From Thinopyrum elongatum (lineage: Eukaryota; Streptophyta; Magnoliopsida; Poales; Poaceae), in contig CM022298.1 in NCBI GenBank assembly GCA_011799875.1, positions 729,909,111 through 729,973,110 of the forward strand: a stretch of 64,000 nt of DNA, read 5' to 3'. Below are positions 35,901 through 46,440 of the stretch, piece by piece. Each line of letters starts with the position of its first letter. The first letter of the stretch is position 1. The position numbers were made by a program, and so were the translations under genes. Under the pieces are notes generated by a model, which saw nothing but the letters and a program-made list of their open reading frames with translations, had not been told where the DNA came from and made no database searches.

Positions 35901-38801
35901 AAGCAATCGATAGGCTGCAAGAAAGACTCAAGGTTGTCTCTGGCGACGATGCCATGAGCATGGAGGCTCAGAAGAACGCTACTTTGCTCTTCAATATCCT
36001 GCTTCGTAGCACATTTGCTAGCAAGAGGGTCTTGAAAGAATACAGGCTTACAAAGGAATCTTTTGAATGGGTCATTGGTGAGATTGAATCGAGATTCCTC
36101 CAGTCTTTGGTAGCTCCTGGTGAAATGATTGGATGTGTGGCTGCACAGTCCATTGGAGAACCAGCAACTCAGATGACGCTGAATACTTTCCATTATGCTG
36201 GTGTTAGTGCTAAGAATGTTACCCTCGGCGTTCCCAGGTTAAGAGAGATCATTAACGTCGCCAAGAAGATAAAGACTCCATCGCTGTCTGTCTTCCTAAA
36301 GCCTGAGGTGAGCAGTAGGAAAGAGTTGGCTAAGAATGTCCAGTGTGCCTTGGAGTACACCACACTACGTAGTGTGACCCATGCCACTGAGATATGGTAT
36401 GATCCTGATCCTCTAGGAACCATCATTGAAGAGGATGTGGAATTTGTCAGGTCATATTATGAAATGCCCGATGAGGATATTGACCCGGATAAGATGTCTC
36501 CTTGGCTGCTGCGTATTGAACTGAACCGTGAGATGATGGTTGATAAGAAGTTGAGCATGGCTGATATTGCAGAGAAGATCAATCATGAATTCGATGACGA
36601 CTTGTCATGCATATTCAATGATGATAACGCAGATAAGCTCATCCTTCGTGTCCGCATTACAAGCGACGGAGCTCCAAAAGGAGAAATACAGGGTGAATCT
36701 GACGAGGATGATGTCTTCCTCAAGAAGGTCGAGGGTAACATGTTGACTGATATGGCCCTTCGAGGCATTCCAGATATTAGCAAGGTCTTCATCAAATGGG
36801 GGAAGGTGAATAAATTCGATGAAAATGTAGGTTTCAAATCAGAAGAGGAGTGGATGCTTGATACAGAAGGGGTAAATCTCTTGGCCGTGTTGTGTCATGA
36901 TGATGTTGATGCTACGAGGACAACAAGTAACCATTTGATTGAAGTGATTGAGGTTCTTGGGATCGAGGCTGCCCGCAGGTCTCTCTTGGATGAGCTGAGG
37001 GTGGTCATATCTTTTGATGGGTCTTATGTGAACTACCGGCATCTGGCCATTCTCTGTGATACGATGACGTACAGAGGTCACCTGATGGCTATTACTAGGC
37101 ACGGCATAAATCGTAACGACACAGGGCCTCTTATGAGATGTTCTTTCGAAGAGACAGTTGATATCTTGCTCGATGCTGCTGTATATGCGGAATCCGATTA
37201 CCTGAGAGGTGTCACCGAGAATATTATGTTTGGCCAGCTTGCTCCTATTGGTACAGGAGGGTGTGGATTGTATCTGAATGACCAAATGCTGCAGCAGGCC
37301 ATTGAGCTTCAACTCCCGAGCTATGTTGAAGGTCTGGACTATGGCATGACACCGGCGCGTTCACCCGTCTATGGGACACCGTACCATGATGGAGGAATGA
37401 TGTCGCCGATGCTGAGTCCGAACTTCCGTGCTTCCCCCATTACGGATGCTCAGTTTTCGCCGTATGTTGGGAGCATGGCGTTCTCACCCGTCCCATCGAA
37501 CTACAGCCCGTCCTCTGGGGGTGGTTACAGTCCATCTTCTCCGGTGTTCAGCCCAGGGCCAGGAGATAGTTACAGTCCCACTTCTCCGTCATACAGCCCT
37601 GCATCACCCAGCTACAGTCCCGCCTCACCGTCATATACTCCTGGCTCTCCTTCCTACAGTCCGACCAGTCCATCATACTCTCCGACCAGTCCATCGTACT
37701 CGCCCACATCTCCGAGCTACAGCCCCACATCTCCGAGCTACAGTCCCACTTCACCGAGCTATAGTCCAACATCGCCAGTTTATAGTCCGACGTCTCCTAC
37801 ATACAGCCTGACCTCTCCAGCATATAGCCCGACATCTCCTGCATACAGTCCGACGTCGCCATCTTATAACCCAACGTCGCCATCTTATAGTCCGACATCT
37901 CCTTCATACAGCCCGACGTCACCATCTTATAGCCCGACGTCGCCATCATACAGCCCCACTTCTCCTTCATACAGCCCTACTTCGCCATCTTATAGCCCAA
38001 CGTCACCCTCATACAGACCGACATCGCCCTCGTACAGCCCAACATCGCCTGCATACAGTCCTACATCGCCTGGTTACAGCCCCACGTCACCGAGCTACAG
38101 CCCGACGTCACCGAGCTATGGCCCTTCTTCGGCCAAGTACAGTCCTTCACATGCCTATTCCCCAAGCAGCCCAAGGATGATGAGCCCGTACAGTCAGACT
38201 TCTCCAAACTACAGGTAGTTTTCTTCGTAGCTTTGGCAGACAATACTTTCTTGTGGTATTCTATTCATACATGTTTATTTTTTCTTTCCGAAAAGGGGAT
38301 AGCCCTGGCCTCATCATCAGTTGATGCACACAGCCAAATACTCATGCTTATTTTTGCTGACATGTCTGTTTCTCCAGTCCGACATCACCGTCTTACTCGC
38401 CCACCTCACCATCGTATGCACAACCAAGCCCTTCATACAGCCCCACAAGGTGAGCTGAATTTATTTCAATTGATCATCCTCCTTGTTTCAACTTAAAGAA
38501 GGTTGTTCCTGTGACAAATACAATGGGTTTCACTCACTGCCTGTGTGTCGCAGCCCGCATACTACCTCCGGAGGACGTAGCCCAGATTACAGCCCAACTT
38601 CTCCAAACTACAGGTAAATGCATCATCAGGCTTATCTCATGGATCTGCCTGTGATGGAAGTACACCATTGGTTAGCGCTTCTGACGATCGCAATTTTGAG
38701 CGTGCAGCCCCAGCGAAAGCTACTCCCCTACAGCACCAGGCTACACGCCGTCATCCACCGGGCGGCAAACTAGTGACAAGGACAAGGAGACTGCTCCCTG
38801 A
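29967..38801 (+). CDS. RPB1: RNA polymerase II largest subunit RPB1 (14 coding exons)
   Basis: Catalytic subunit of nuclear RNA polymerase II. Coding exons deduced from family conservation and GT-AG sites: 29967-30050, 31603-31866, 32536-32835, 32903-33061, 33164-33325, 33406-33626, 33717-33858, 33957-34292, 34374-34660, 34740-34998, 35096-38214, 38378-38449, 38554-38613, 38708-38801. They total 5559 nt, 1852 residues plus stop, matching plant RPB1 length with no frame break. Zinc-binding clamp Cys66, Cys69, Cys76 and His79 lie in exon 2. The Mg-binding Asn-Ala-Asp-Phe-Asp-Gly-Asp is at residues 492-498 in exon 8. The bridge-helix/trigger-loop region ([10 protein letters not shown]) is near residue 1085. 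From about residue 1560 come some 35 YSPTSPS-type heptads, the phosphorylated tail that recruits capping, splicing and 3'-end factors. Three introns split the last heptads, and the protein ends in an acidic/Lys-rich tip. The gene appears intact and functional. Confidence 0.97.
30196..30945 (-). mobile_element. LINE-like insertion in RPB1 intron 1, antisense, with long flanking duplication
   Basis: A T14 run at about 30198 opens a GC-rich body unlike the intron. The intron sequence before it (30044-30190, from gagatcgtaatcc to ccatctgacaa) is repeated after it (30949-31077, same start and end, about 80% alike by eye). Antisense poly(A) plus flanking duplication is the hallmark of non-LTR insertion, but the duplication of about 140 bp is far longer than usual. 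The second copy includes a duplicate of the exon-1 donor site. Confidence 0.7.
38278..38342 (-). mobile_element. Short LINE tail in RPB1 intron 11, antisense
   Basis: A T run, then 'ccgaaaaggggatagccctgg' (shown here with its central part) and 'gatgcacacagcc'. This is the reverse complement of the LINE 3' end also seen at 61641-61725. Flanks catgttta (38270-38277) and catgctta (38343-38350) look like an 8-bp target-site duplication. Confidence 0.65.
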
Positions 38802-38940
38802 AACCGCCGACTCGAGAAAATTGCTGCTGGCCGAGGCAGAAGCACGCGGCACTAGCTGCAGTTCTTGTTTCCTTGTGTGTCGCCGGAACAGGCCTTGGCT
38901 TTAGCAACTGGGCTGTTGAGAATAAGCAACTGTCGTTAAA
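38802..38940 (+). other. RPB1 3' untranslated region
   Basis: Follows the TGA at 38799-38801. No canonical aataaa is seen close by (aaataatg near 38939 is the nearest variant), so the cleavage site is not fixed; it may lie within the tandem repeat that follows. Confidence 0.5.
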
Positions 38941-39280
38941 TAATGTGTTGTCGATGGGATTGTGATGCTAACGTTTCTGTTGGGAGCTTGTATATATATA
39001 TGTATAGCCTGTGACGCTAATCTCATGGATCTGCCTGTGATGCTAATGTGTTGTCGATGGGATTGTGATGCTAACGTTTCTGTTGGGAGCTTGTATATAT
39101 ATATGTATAGCCTGTGACGCTAATCTCATGGATCTGCCTGTGATGCTAATGTGTTGTCGATGGGATTGTGATGCTAACGTTTCTGTTGGGAGCTTGTATA
39201 TATATATGTATAGCCTGTGACGCTAATCTCATGGATCTGCCTGTGATGCTAATGTGTTGTCGATGGGATTGTGATGCTAA
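38941..39280. repeat. 103-bp tandem repeat downstream of RPB1
   Basis: Units start at 38941, 39044, 39147 and 39250 (the last partial) and are almost identical. Each contains a tatatatata stretch and 'ctcatggatctgcctgtga'. That last motif also occurs at 38637-38655 in RPB1 intron 13, linking the array to local sequence. Confidence 0.95.
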
Positions 39281-39659
39281 TGTTATTTGCACCCAGCTGT
39301 GGAGCTATAGCTTTTGGTAATTCCTGCTGATTTCGCAATGCTGCTGCCCTTCAATGTTTTTGAGCTGCACCATGCATGTCCTTATTTCCTGTAAAGGCTC
39401 AAGAAGGCATTGCCTCTTGTGCTTATTTCTATGGCACCATTACAGGTATACCTGTTCACTCATGAGAAGCATTAATTTAGCTGAATCTAATTATGCAAGA
39501 AATAATTGTTTGACTGATATGTTTGGTGCACTGTTTAAATTGTGTTTATAAATAACTAATTGAATCCTTGAATGGTTAATGACACACTATAGGTTAATCT
39601 TGCCTCTTTGTCGTTGATCTTTCATTTGTTTTTATGTATATAGCATGCTACACATTCAA
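39281..39659. other. Intergenic, no recognisable feature
   Basis: AT-rich sequence between the RPB1 tandem repeat and the broken chitinase copy; only short meaningless ORFs. Confidence 0.6.
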
Positions 39660-39960
39660 ACAATCTATCAAACTTCCACCGGCCACGAAGGCGTCGTACG
39701 TGCCCCGTCGTTGCGGTGGAGGAGGAGCCGCTTGAAGAGGTCCCTGAACATGATGGACGACACGCCCTCGCCGCCGGGGCCGGGACAGCAGCCGCTGCAC
39801 TGACTCTGCAGGCAGCCGGCGCCACAGTAGTCGGAGGTGATGCCGCAGTACGCGAACTGGCTGCAGCAGAGGCAGTTCGCGCACGTCGCGCCACCGGCCT
39901 GCACGCCGCACTGCTGGGCGCGGGCGGCCGTGGCGAGCGCCGCAGCCAGGACGATGGTTT
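39660..39960 (-). pseudogene. Class I chitinase fragment (hevein domain plus truncated GH19 start)
   Basis: The minus-strand translation gives the end of a signal peptide ([10 protein letters not shown]), then a hevein-type chitin-binding domain of about 40 residues with the eight-Cys pattern ([11 protein letters not shown]). A short Gly/Pro hinge and the start of the GH19 domain ([10 protein letters not shown]) follow. Two deletions are evident against the copy at 1380-2249: about 45 bp removing the start codon and first part of the signal peptide, and about 20 bp with a frameshift just after His-Arg-Asn-Asp. Everything after Asp-Ala-Phe-Val-Ala, including all catalytic residues, is absent. 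The leader and upstream sequence to about 40235 remain homologous to the chitinase promoter at 2250-2440. Confidence 0.9.
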
Positions 39961-40009
39961 GATCGATATTGCTGCCGTGCCGGATAAAGGCGCCAAGTGC
40001 CACCCTAGT

Positions 40010-40143
40010 TTCGTTGAATCACGTGTTGTGTTTGTTCAAAAGATACAGCCGCACTGAACGTAGCACAGCTGTCTGGAATTCTTGCCTCTCAATTGTAACT
40101 CTGTCATTTTGGAATAAAACTGTTTTTACCCCGCAAAAAAAAA
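40010..40143 (+). mobile_element. Short non-LTR insertion ending 'taccccgcaaaaaaaaa'
   Basis: This segment interrupts the homology between the promoter of the broken chitinase copy and that of the left copy. It contains ggaataaaac and ends in an A9 run preceded by ccccgc, the same ending as the micro-insertion at 15566. It is therefore a truncated poly(A) element. Confidence 0.6.
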
Positions 40144-40256
40144 GAAGATAGTGCGTACGTGGTAGACCATTGCCGTCCCTCGATGCTCATCGTTTGAATT
40201 CTGGACGATGACATGCGACGAGAAGTTTCCCTCGTCTAGCTTCTTTATTACTACAC

Positions 40257-40302
40257 AGGACCATGTCCCCTCTATGTTAAAAAAAAGGACCATGTCCCCT
40301 CT
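40257..40302 (+). mobile_element. Micro-insertion 'atgttaaaaaaa' with 17-bp flanking repeats
   Basis: aggaccatgtcccctct occurs at 40257-40273 and again, identical, at 40286-40302, separated only by atgttaaaaaaa. This is the layout of a poly(A)-tailed retro-insertion with a body of about 5 nt. Confidence 0.7.
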
Positions 40303-41033
40303 CATAAGTAGTTGAAATGGACCGAAACTGATCAATCAACCGCGTTTGATTGGTAAATTAATTAATACGTGATGAAGACAACTTCAGTTCCGGCCACAGA
40401 GCAGAGCATGTATGTTGTTGGGCTACCCTACATCACCACCTACGTCGACGCGATACCTCTTATTTCTTGATTAGAACCCTTAACTTTTCAGTTTGTCTAA
40501 GTCTCTAAGATTCAACCCAAACTCTAAAACCGACTAAGATTCAACTCTGAACTATCAAAACCGGCTAAGACTCAACCCTCCCCTCCCCTGACTTCGGTTT
40601 TTCCTGACTAGGCCGGGTTTGCCCTGTTGACCGTCCAGTCAGCAAGCCACATCAGCTAGGGTTGACCAAGTTCACCGCCCAATATTTTGCCAAAAATTCA
40701 AATTATCTAGAAGAATTTGAAAAAATTCTGTAAAATCAAGAAAACAACATTAAATATGCCGGGAAAGTTTTAGAAATAAACAGACTATCCCTTTTTTTGT
40801 CATCCGATGATCTCGTCTGGCACAGTGATAAACCTCGTTCGCTTCTGCAATAAAAAGAGCAAGATGACATAAGACTTAGTCAACACACATCAATTGACGA
40901 TATGAAAATCTGCAGGACTATCAAGAACCGAAATAATGCAATGTACATTCCAAATAAATGAATATATAATGCAATGTAAAAAAAGAACATATTATGCTCC
41001 CTCCTTTCATTGATTCCGTGCTGGATTACGCAT
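40303..41033. other. Intergenic, no recognisable feature
   Basis: Mixed AT-rich sequence. A local repeat of 'aagattcaac' type phrases occurs near 40506-40580, with no gene or element ends. Confidence 0.5.
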
Positions 41034-41936
41034 TACTTGTCGTCTTTTTTTTTATAAACATATCTGGATTATATTAAGCAAGGAAACCAAATACACTGGA
41101 ACTATCCGGGCACAGGAAAACTGTCCAAATTTGCAAAAAGAACCCTGCAGAAATGGAAAATGCAACCATGTCTCTGGGCTCTTCTCCAGATGAGACGATC
41201 CATCGCCGTCCGCCTCGTCGCCGTCGCCAGACCGGAGCATCAAAGAGGCACGAAGACCGAGAGGACGTCCGCTGAGTGGCTAGCACAACCCGATAGAGGA
41301 CAAGCCTCATTGGAGTCGCCGCAGTAGTGGGCGAGATACGAAAGCTCATGAAGGCTCATCGACGGGGGCAACGCCCCGGTCCTGGCTAGCGGTTGTGCCA
41401 CCGCCGATGAACGCCGACAACCAGACTCGTAGAAGCTCCTAGAAGAGGACAACCGCAACCATGGTGAGCAGCAGGGCACAAGCCCTGCCTCCAGCTCCCA
41501 CTCTTGTACAAACTCCCAGACTCTATAACGGCGCCGGAGTGGGCGCCGCCTCAACGGCGGAGTCGGAGGACAAAACCCCTCTACGAGGACGCCGCCGCCG
41601 CCACACCATCCTCGCTCGGGGATCCAGAACCTCTCTAGCCCCTCATCGCCGCCAACGAAACCGCCGTAGACGAGGTGGATACGGGGTCGAGGCGCCCTTA
41701 TTCCGCCCAGCGCTACCGTCGCCACCACAGCATAGCCGCCGGGGCCACAAATCTTAGACCTAACTATGTTGTACACACCGCCACAACACAGATCCTTTCA
41801 CCGCCGCCAGAGCGGCTGGTGGAGGGCGGAGACCCACGACCTTGCCGGCGGGGAGCGAGTGGGCTGGGTGTGCCTGGTCGCCTTTTCGGTCACGAGAGAG
41901 GTGAAAGTGAAGAGAGAAATGGCGTACTTGTCATCT
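41034..41936 (-). mobile_element. LINE-like non-LTR copy, antisense, with target-site duplication
   Basis: Flanks tacttgtcgtct (41034-41045) and tacttgtcatct (41925-41936) enclose 879 bp beginning with a T run and 'ataaacatatctggatta' and continuing into GC-rich gene-like sequence. The poly(T) on the left means the element lies on the minus strand. It has no intact ORF2. Size and build resemble the copy at 48246. Confidence 0.8.
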
Positions 41937-42099
41937 TATTACAGTCTGCTTGTTGGTTGCGAACAGGTTGCTCGGCCTTTTCTGTTGAAGGTGAGATGGA
42001 AGGAGAAGCGTCATGCCCACGCGATAGCCAAGCGAGCCGCGGTGGCGCGCCATCCGGAGGACACTAAGGGACCGGCTAGGGACAAATCGCCTGAAAAAA

Positions 42100-42237
42100 T
42101 AATTTGGGCAAGTCTATTTTTTCTCAGTGCAGCAGAATCAAAATCGACTTGCATAAATTTGGACAAGTAGATTTTTTTTTTCATTGCAGCAGAATCAAAA
42201 TCGACTTGCATAAATTTGGATAAGTCAATTTTTTTAG
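42100..42237. repeat. 57-bp tandem duplication
   Basis: gcagcagaatcaaaatcgac plus following text at 42129 and again at 42186, each followed by a T-rich stretch and 'ttggacaagt'/'ttggataagt'. Confidence 0.85.
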
Positions 42238-42365
42238 AGGAGCACTCGGACCTTTGCAACCACAAAACTGAAGCCCACCAGATACTTGGGCTTGGTCTGA
42301 AACATAACAGAAACTGACCCGATACTTGATAAGACACAAAATAAAAATAAAAATAAAGAAAAGCA

Positions 42366-43090
42366 AAAAATAAAGTTTTCTAAGAAAGAATTAATGATAA
42401 TATATAGCTTCCATAGACTAAATTTTACTAAAAATTACAATGCTCGAGACAATATTACAATATTTTACATATAAAAGTCTACCGATTTACATACATACGA
42501 TCATATAACAGGGCATAATGGGGAACGGCGATGGGGTAGATCTTCCCATCCCCATCCCCATATTAGATTGAGGGGATAATATCTCCCCATACCCATCCCC
42601 TAATAGATGAATTCCCCACGGGTTTGCGGGTAACGGGGCCCCATTGCCATCCCTATGCAATAATAGTGACATTTTCGCAACAAAGAAGTTTTCTAAGGAA
42701 AGAATGAATTAGTGGCATTGATATATCCTTTAAGAAGAAAGGACAAAAAACAAATAATGAATAAATATGCACACAATTTAATCATAAATTGTGCTTTTTT
42801 ATAATATGCAAAAATAGCATATAATAGTGGAATTTTCACAAAAAAGAGTTTTCTAAGAAGGAATGAATTAGTGGCATTGGTATCACCCTTAAAGAAGAAA
42901 GAAATAAAAAAACTAAAATAAAATCAAAAAATAAAGTTTTCTAAGAAAGAATGAATTAGTGGCATTGGTATTACCCTTTAAGAAGAAAGAAAATGAATTT
43001 TAAAAAAAAACTTGCACACAACTTTGCACTGAAATTGCACTTTTTATAATATGCCAAAAATAAGCATATAATAGTGCAATTTTCACACTC
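42366..43090. repeat. Degenerate AT-rich repeat cluster
   Basis: The motif gttttctaag...gaatgaattagtggcattg followed by cccttaaagaagaaag appears around 42372 (partial), 42688, 42850 and 42937. A second motif, tataatatgc...aatagcatataatagtg, appears near 42797 and 43040. This suggests nested duplications of a unit of a few hundred bases. A G-run-rich block ('catccccatccccat') sits at 42515-42650. Confidence 0.75.
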
Positions 43091-43700
43091 TGGTATAATT
43101 TACACACGTATTGTATAGTACTTGTGTGTGTGCATTTACACTCACCCAACATCCTAAAAATACCCATATAGAAAAAGAAAACTGACTAAAAAAAATAAAA
43201 AAATAAAAACGCATAAAACAGAAGAAAGAAAAGACATCGAGTAACGGGCTTCAAGCCCAATAAGAAAATCGACTGACCCCAAACAGGGGCAAGTCAAAAA
43301 TTCAGCGCAAGAATCCATGACACAATAGAAGGGAAAAAAAGACAGCAGAAATCTTGACAAAATAATCAACGGTCAGAAAACTGACTTACCTAAATATAAA
43401 AACACAGGCAACTTACCTACAGCTAAAGTGGAACACTAAACCTGACAAGACTAAAACCTCTCCAACACCTTCCATATAGCTAGGCCCCGCAGAATGTCAA
43501 GGCAACCTGTTCCATCACCAAGATACGCGGGAGACGACTGGGTCAAGTACTAAAGCTGTCGGGCCTACTTGTAAGCATGGTTGTTGGGATTATGTCGAGC
43601 AATATGTAGGTGGCGTGGCGTGTTCCTGGAGTCCAGGTATCCGGCAGGATCACAGAACTGAACCGAAGAAGCATGATATGGGCGAGTTCCCCGCCTTCGA
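43091..43700. other. Intergenic, no recognisable feature
   Basis: A-rich low-complexity sequence followed by unremarkable DNA; no ORF of interest on either strand. Confidence 0.5.
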
Positions 43701-43944
43701 GTGAATTGCATTGTAGGCCCCTGAACTATTTTAGAGGTGTCACGTAGGTTTCAGAACTATGAAAATCATCATGCAGCTCCTGAAAGCACAATGATCCGGG
43801 TCCAAAAAACACTAGAATAGTCTGAGGACCTATATTTTGCCTAGCATGACACTTACTACACTTTGATGACTTGAATGACGATTCATAGTTCGAGGACCTA
43901 CGTGACACCCCTTAAATAGTTCAGGGACCTACTGTGCATTTCAC
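43701..43944. mobile_element. Foldback MITE with about 60-bp terminal inverted repeats
   Basis: The first about 60 bases (gtgaattgcattgtaggccc... ttcagaactatgaa) are the imperfect inverse complement of the last about 65 (ttcatagttcgaggacc... atttcac). This forms a 244-bp hairpin element. No target duplication is obvious. Superfamily is not assigned. Confidence 0.75.
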
Positions 43945-44091
43945 CCCCCTCCTCCCGATCTCCCCTCTCTTGTAATCAGATCCTGTGACTTGAGTGAATC
44001 CATCCAAGGGATCGTTACAGCATGTAGGAGACGTCCTTATCGACTAAGCCTAATCGAGCCGGAGCTCGGGAGTTAGCGTCGTGCCAAATTA

Positions 44092-44748
44092 TCATTTCAA
44101 CAAGTTTGGAAGAAACTGTAGCATGGCAAATTCTGTCCGAGCACGAGGGAAGGGAAGGGTGCTCACCTCTTTGTTCATGGCCGTATTGTTTGTGTACAGC
44201 GCGGAGAGCGGCAGCACGGCGGCGCCCTGATCCCTGGCGATGCAGAGCTGCATGATCCTCTCGGCGGCCTCGGCGGGGTCCTTGCTCTCCTTCATCAGCC
44301 GCGCCACCTCGGCCTTGGGCAGCCTCATCCGCAGCCGCACGGCGCCGTCCGCGCCGGACGACGGCCAGGCCGCCGCCCTGGCGGAGGGCATCAGGGACGC
44401 CACGTCGGACACGGCGCGGCGCGAGAGCATGAGGCTCTCGAGCCGCTCCCTGGCGCCGATGTGTAGCGCTCCGGACCACGTCTTGTGCGGCGCGCGCAGG
44501 TCGTCGTGGGCGCCTCCGCGCGGGAGCTGGACGAGGAAGTAGAGCTTCCCTGGCTTCAGCGCGGCGTCGCAGTCGAGCGGGCGGGCGTGGGCACCGAGCC
44601 GCCGCACCTCGTCGGACTCGAGGAGCTGGTGGCCCGGGTGGCCACGCAGGGCCGCGCCGGCCGCCGCTGGCGTCTTATACCGGAACGTGGAGCCGTCCAC
44701 CGTCATAACCTTGGCCGCGCGCCGCCTGCCCGCGAGAGCGTTTCCCAT
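44092..44748 (-). CDS. DUF4228-type protein
   Basis: Single long GC-rich frame starting Met-Gly-Asn-Ala-Leu, a possible N-myristoylation context, followed by Val-Met-Thr-Val-Asp-Gly-Ser-Thr-Phe. This is the typical beginning of plant DUF4228 proteins, a stress-responsive family of unknown biochemistry. Lys-Pro-Gly-Lys-Leu-Tyr-Phe-Leu-Val follows near residue 66-74, and a conserved Arg-Leu-Arg-Met-Arg-Leu-Pro-Lys segment sits in the middle. Read through, it gives 218 residues. The last 24 follow a strong donor (gag|gtgagc, exon end 44167) and look like intron, so the true protein probably has 194 residues here plus a small second exon downstream (minus strand) that I could not place. High GC and a TATA box at 44871-44877 support a real gene. 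Confidence 0.8.
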   Translation of the reverse strand: MGNALAGRRRAAKVMTVDGSTFRYKTPAAAGAALRGHPGHQLLESDEVRRLGAHARPLDCDAALKPGKLYFLVQLPRGGAHDDLRAPHKTWSGALHIGARERLESLMLSRRAVSDVASLMPSARAAAWPSSGADGAVRLRMRLPKAEVARLMKESKDPAEAAERIMQLCIARDQGAAVLPLSALYTNNTAMNKEVSTLPFPRARTEFAMLQFLPNLLK

Positions 44749-44870
44749 GGCAGTGCCGCGCCGCGCCGCGGGCCTATCTAGCTAGCTTAGCTTCGGGCGA
44801 AGCGGTTGAACGTCCGTAGTCCGTACGTGAGGTTGGAGGAGCGAGCGAGAGAGGAAGGGTGAGGTGAGAG

Positions 44871-44877
44871 TTATAAA
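44871..44877 (-). promoter_or_regulatory. TATA box of the DUF4228-type gene
   Basis: The minus strand reads cctttataac about 125 bp upstream of the ATG. A CT-rich leader (tcctctctcgctcgctcc) follows, typical of grass 5' UTRs. Confidence 0.6.
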
Positions 44878-46440
44878 GGCGCTCTGGTCTATGCACGACT
44901 GGGCCTCCCAGTCAAATACTCTCCGTTCTGCTGATTTATAATACCTAAATAGCTTATTCCCACTAACCTATTAAACTAAACATGCAAGCTATCCACATCA
45001 GCATCCATTCTCCTATGGCCACATCAACACTAACTCTCCACTTCACTAATGCTTCCACTCCTGCATGCATGGAATTTTTTTCTGCCCTCATAGTCCACCA
45101 CGTCACCATAAAATCCCAGAGTCTTTTGATTAGCCCAAGAGTTGGTCTCCTGTACTACATGCTTTCAAGTTTTGAGAGTTTTACTCCCGAGAGAAATCCA
45201 TTCCCAAACGTTCTGCTGCGTGCCGATGCTTGACCTTCAATCTTTCAATATATGGCGGCTCGGATTCTGGAACTGACGCAGGTATGCGAATAGACATCAT
45301 CAAACACCTTTATTTATCTTCTCTGGCATCACTATCTTTCAATCACAAGTTTCCAACCTGACCAGCGCCTCTACGTTGCATCATCACCCCCTTCAAATCT
45401 CGGTTGATGCGTTGGGATTACGAAATAGGAGGGGGATAGAGATGGAGCGGCGGCGTGCGGTGCGGGGGTTGGTTGGACTGCATCTTCGAGCTCCCCAACC
45501 TGCCGCGTTTGCAGAGTCTAGCCTGCTTCCCTCAAGAAGGCCATCCACACCAGCGAGCTGTCCTCACGGTGGGGTGACCTGGGTGAGCAGCGGCAGCTCA
45601 TGTCCTCCACTCCTCCTCACTCCACCTTCGATTCCCACCGGCCGGCGCGTCAAGGACGGCGACGAGGGATCAGCTCGTGATCATCGACATGTGTGAGGGA
45701 TTTTCGGTACGACTGGATCATGCTCTGGAGCCACTATTACAATGGACTTTGGCTTTAGTATGAAGCTACAGAGCAACTTGCAAAACCAGAATAAGTATGC
45801 AGGTACATTCTGCTTTATACGCTAACAGCGACCTAATACCAAAATTTTAAATTAAGAGTTTGTGTTGCGGTCATTTGTTCTAATTTTATCGGCACGCCAT
45901 GTCTTTCAAGAAGCTACTACCTATTTTGTATGACAAAACTACAGGGAACGCACATCCCCATATTACAAAAACAGAATCTATAAGGGTTTACCCTTTTGTC
46001 CATTCTGACGATGTTTCCTTGCAGCAAGCCTCTAACTTATTACTCCATAGTCCATACACAGCCTAACTCAAGAACAAGTTGGTGATTTTCTTGACATCGG
46101 TGAAATCTTCTTGCTGCGCCTGCTTCTTACCACTTGCACATGCAGGCAACTCGATCAAGGTTCTGGCAAGAGCTGTCTATATGCGGTTTTGCAGTCTATA
46201 TCATCGAAGAACAACAGTATCTTCCTGGTGCCATCACCAACAGGTTTTGTTAGTTCTGTCACCTCCAATCTCAGTAGTAGTGATCTCTCTGCATCTCAAA
46301 TATTACGCTTTCAACTTTCTCAAGCATTCAACCAAGTGGAGATCAGTATATTAACTAGCATAACTGCTTGCTTTGATTTATCAAGGTATGGACAAATCTA
46401 TGCATTTTGCTGCTCTTCTTGGCGATTATTTTATTTATCT

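Noticed and set aside
35285..37811. Antisense and alternative-frame ORFs across RPB1
   Set aside because: Shadows of the coding exons and the CTD repeat.
38941..39280. CRISPR-like array
   Set aside because: The 103-bp units are contiguous with no unique spacers, in a plant genome.
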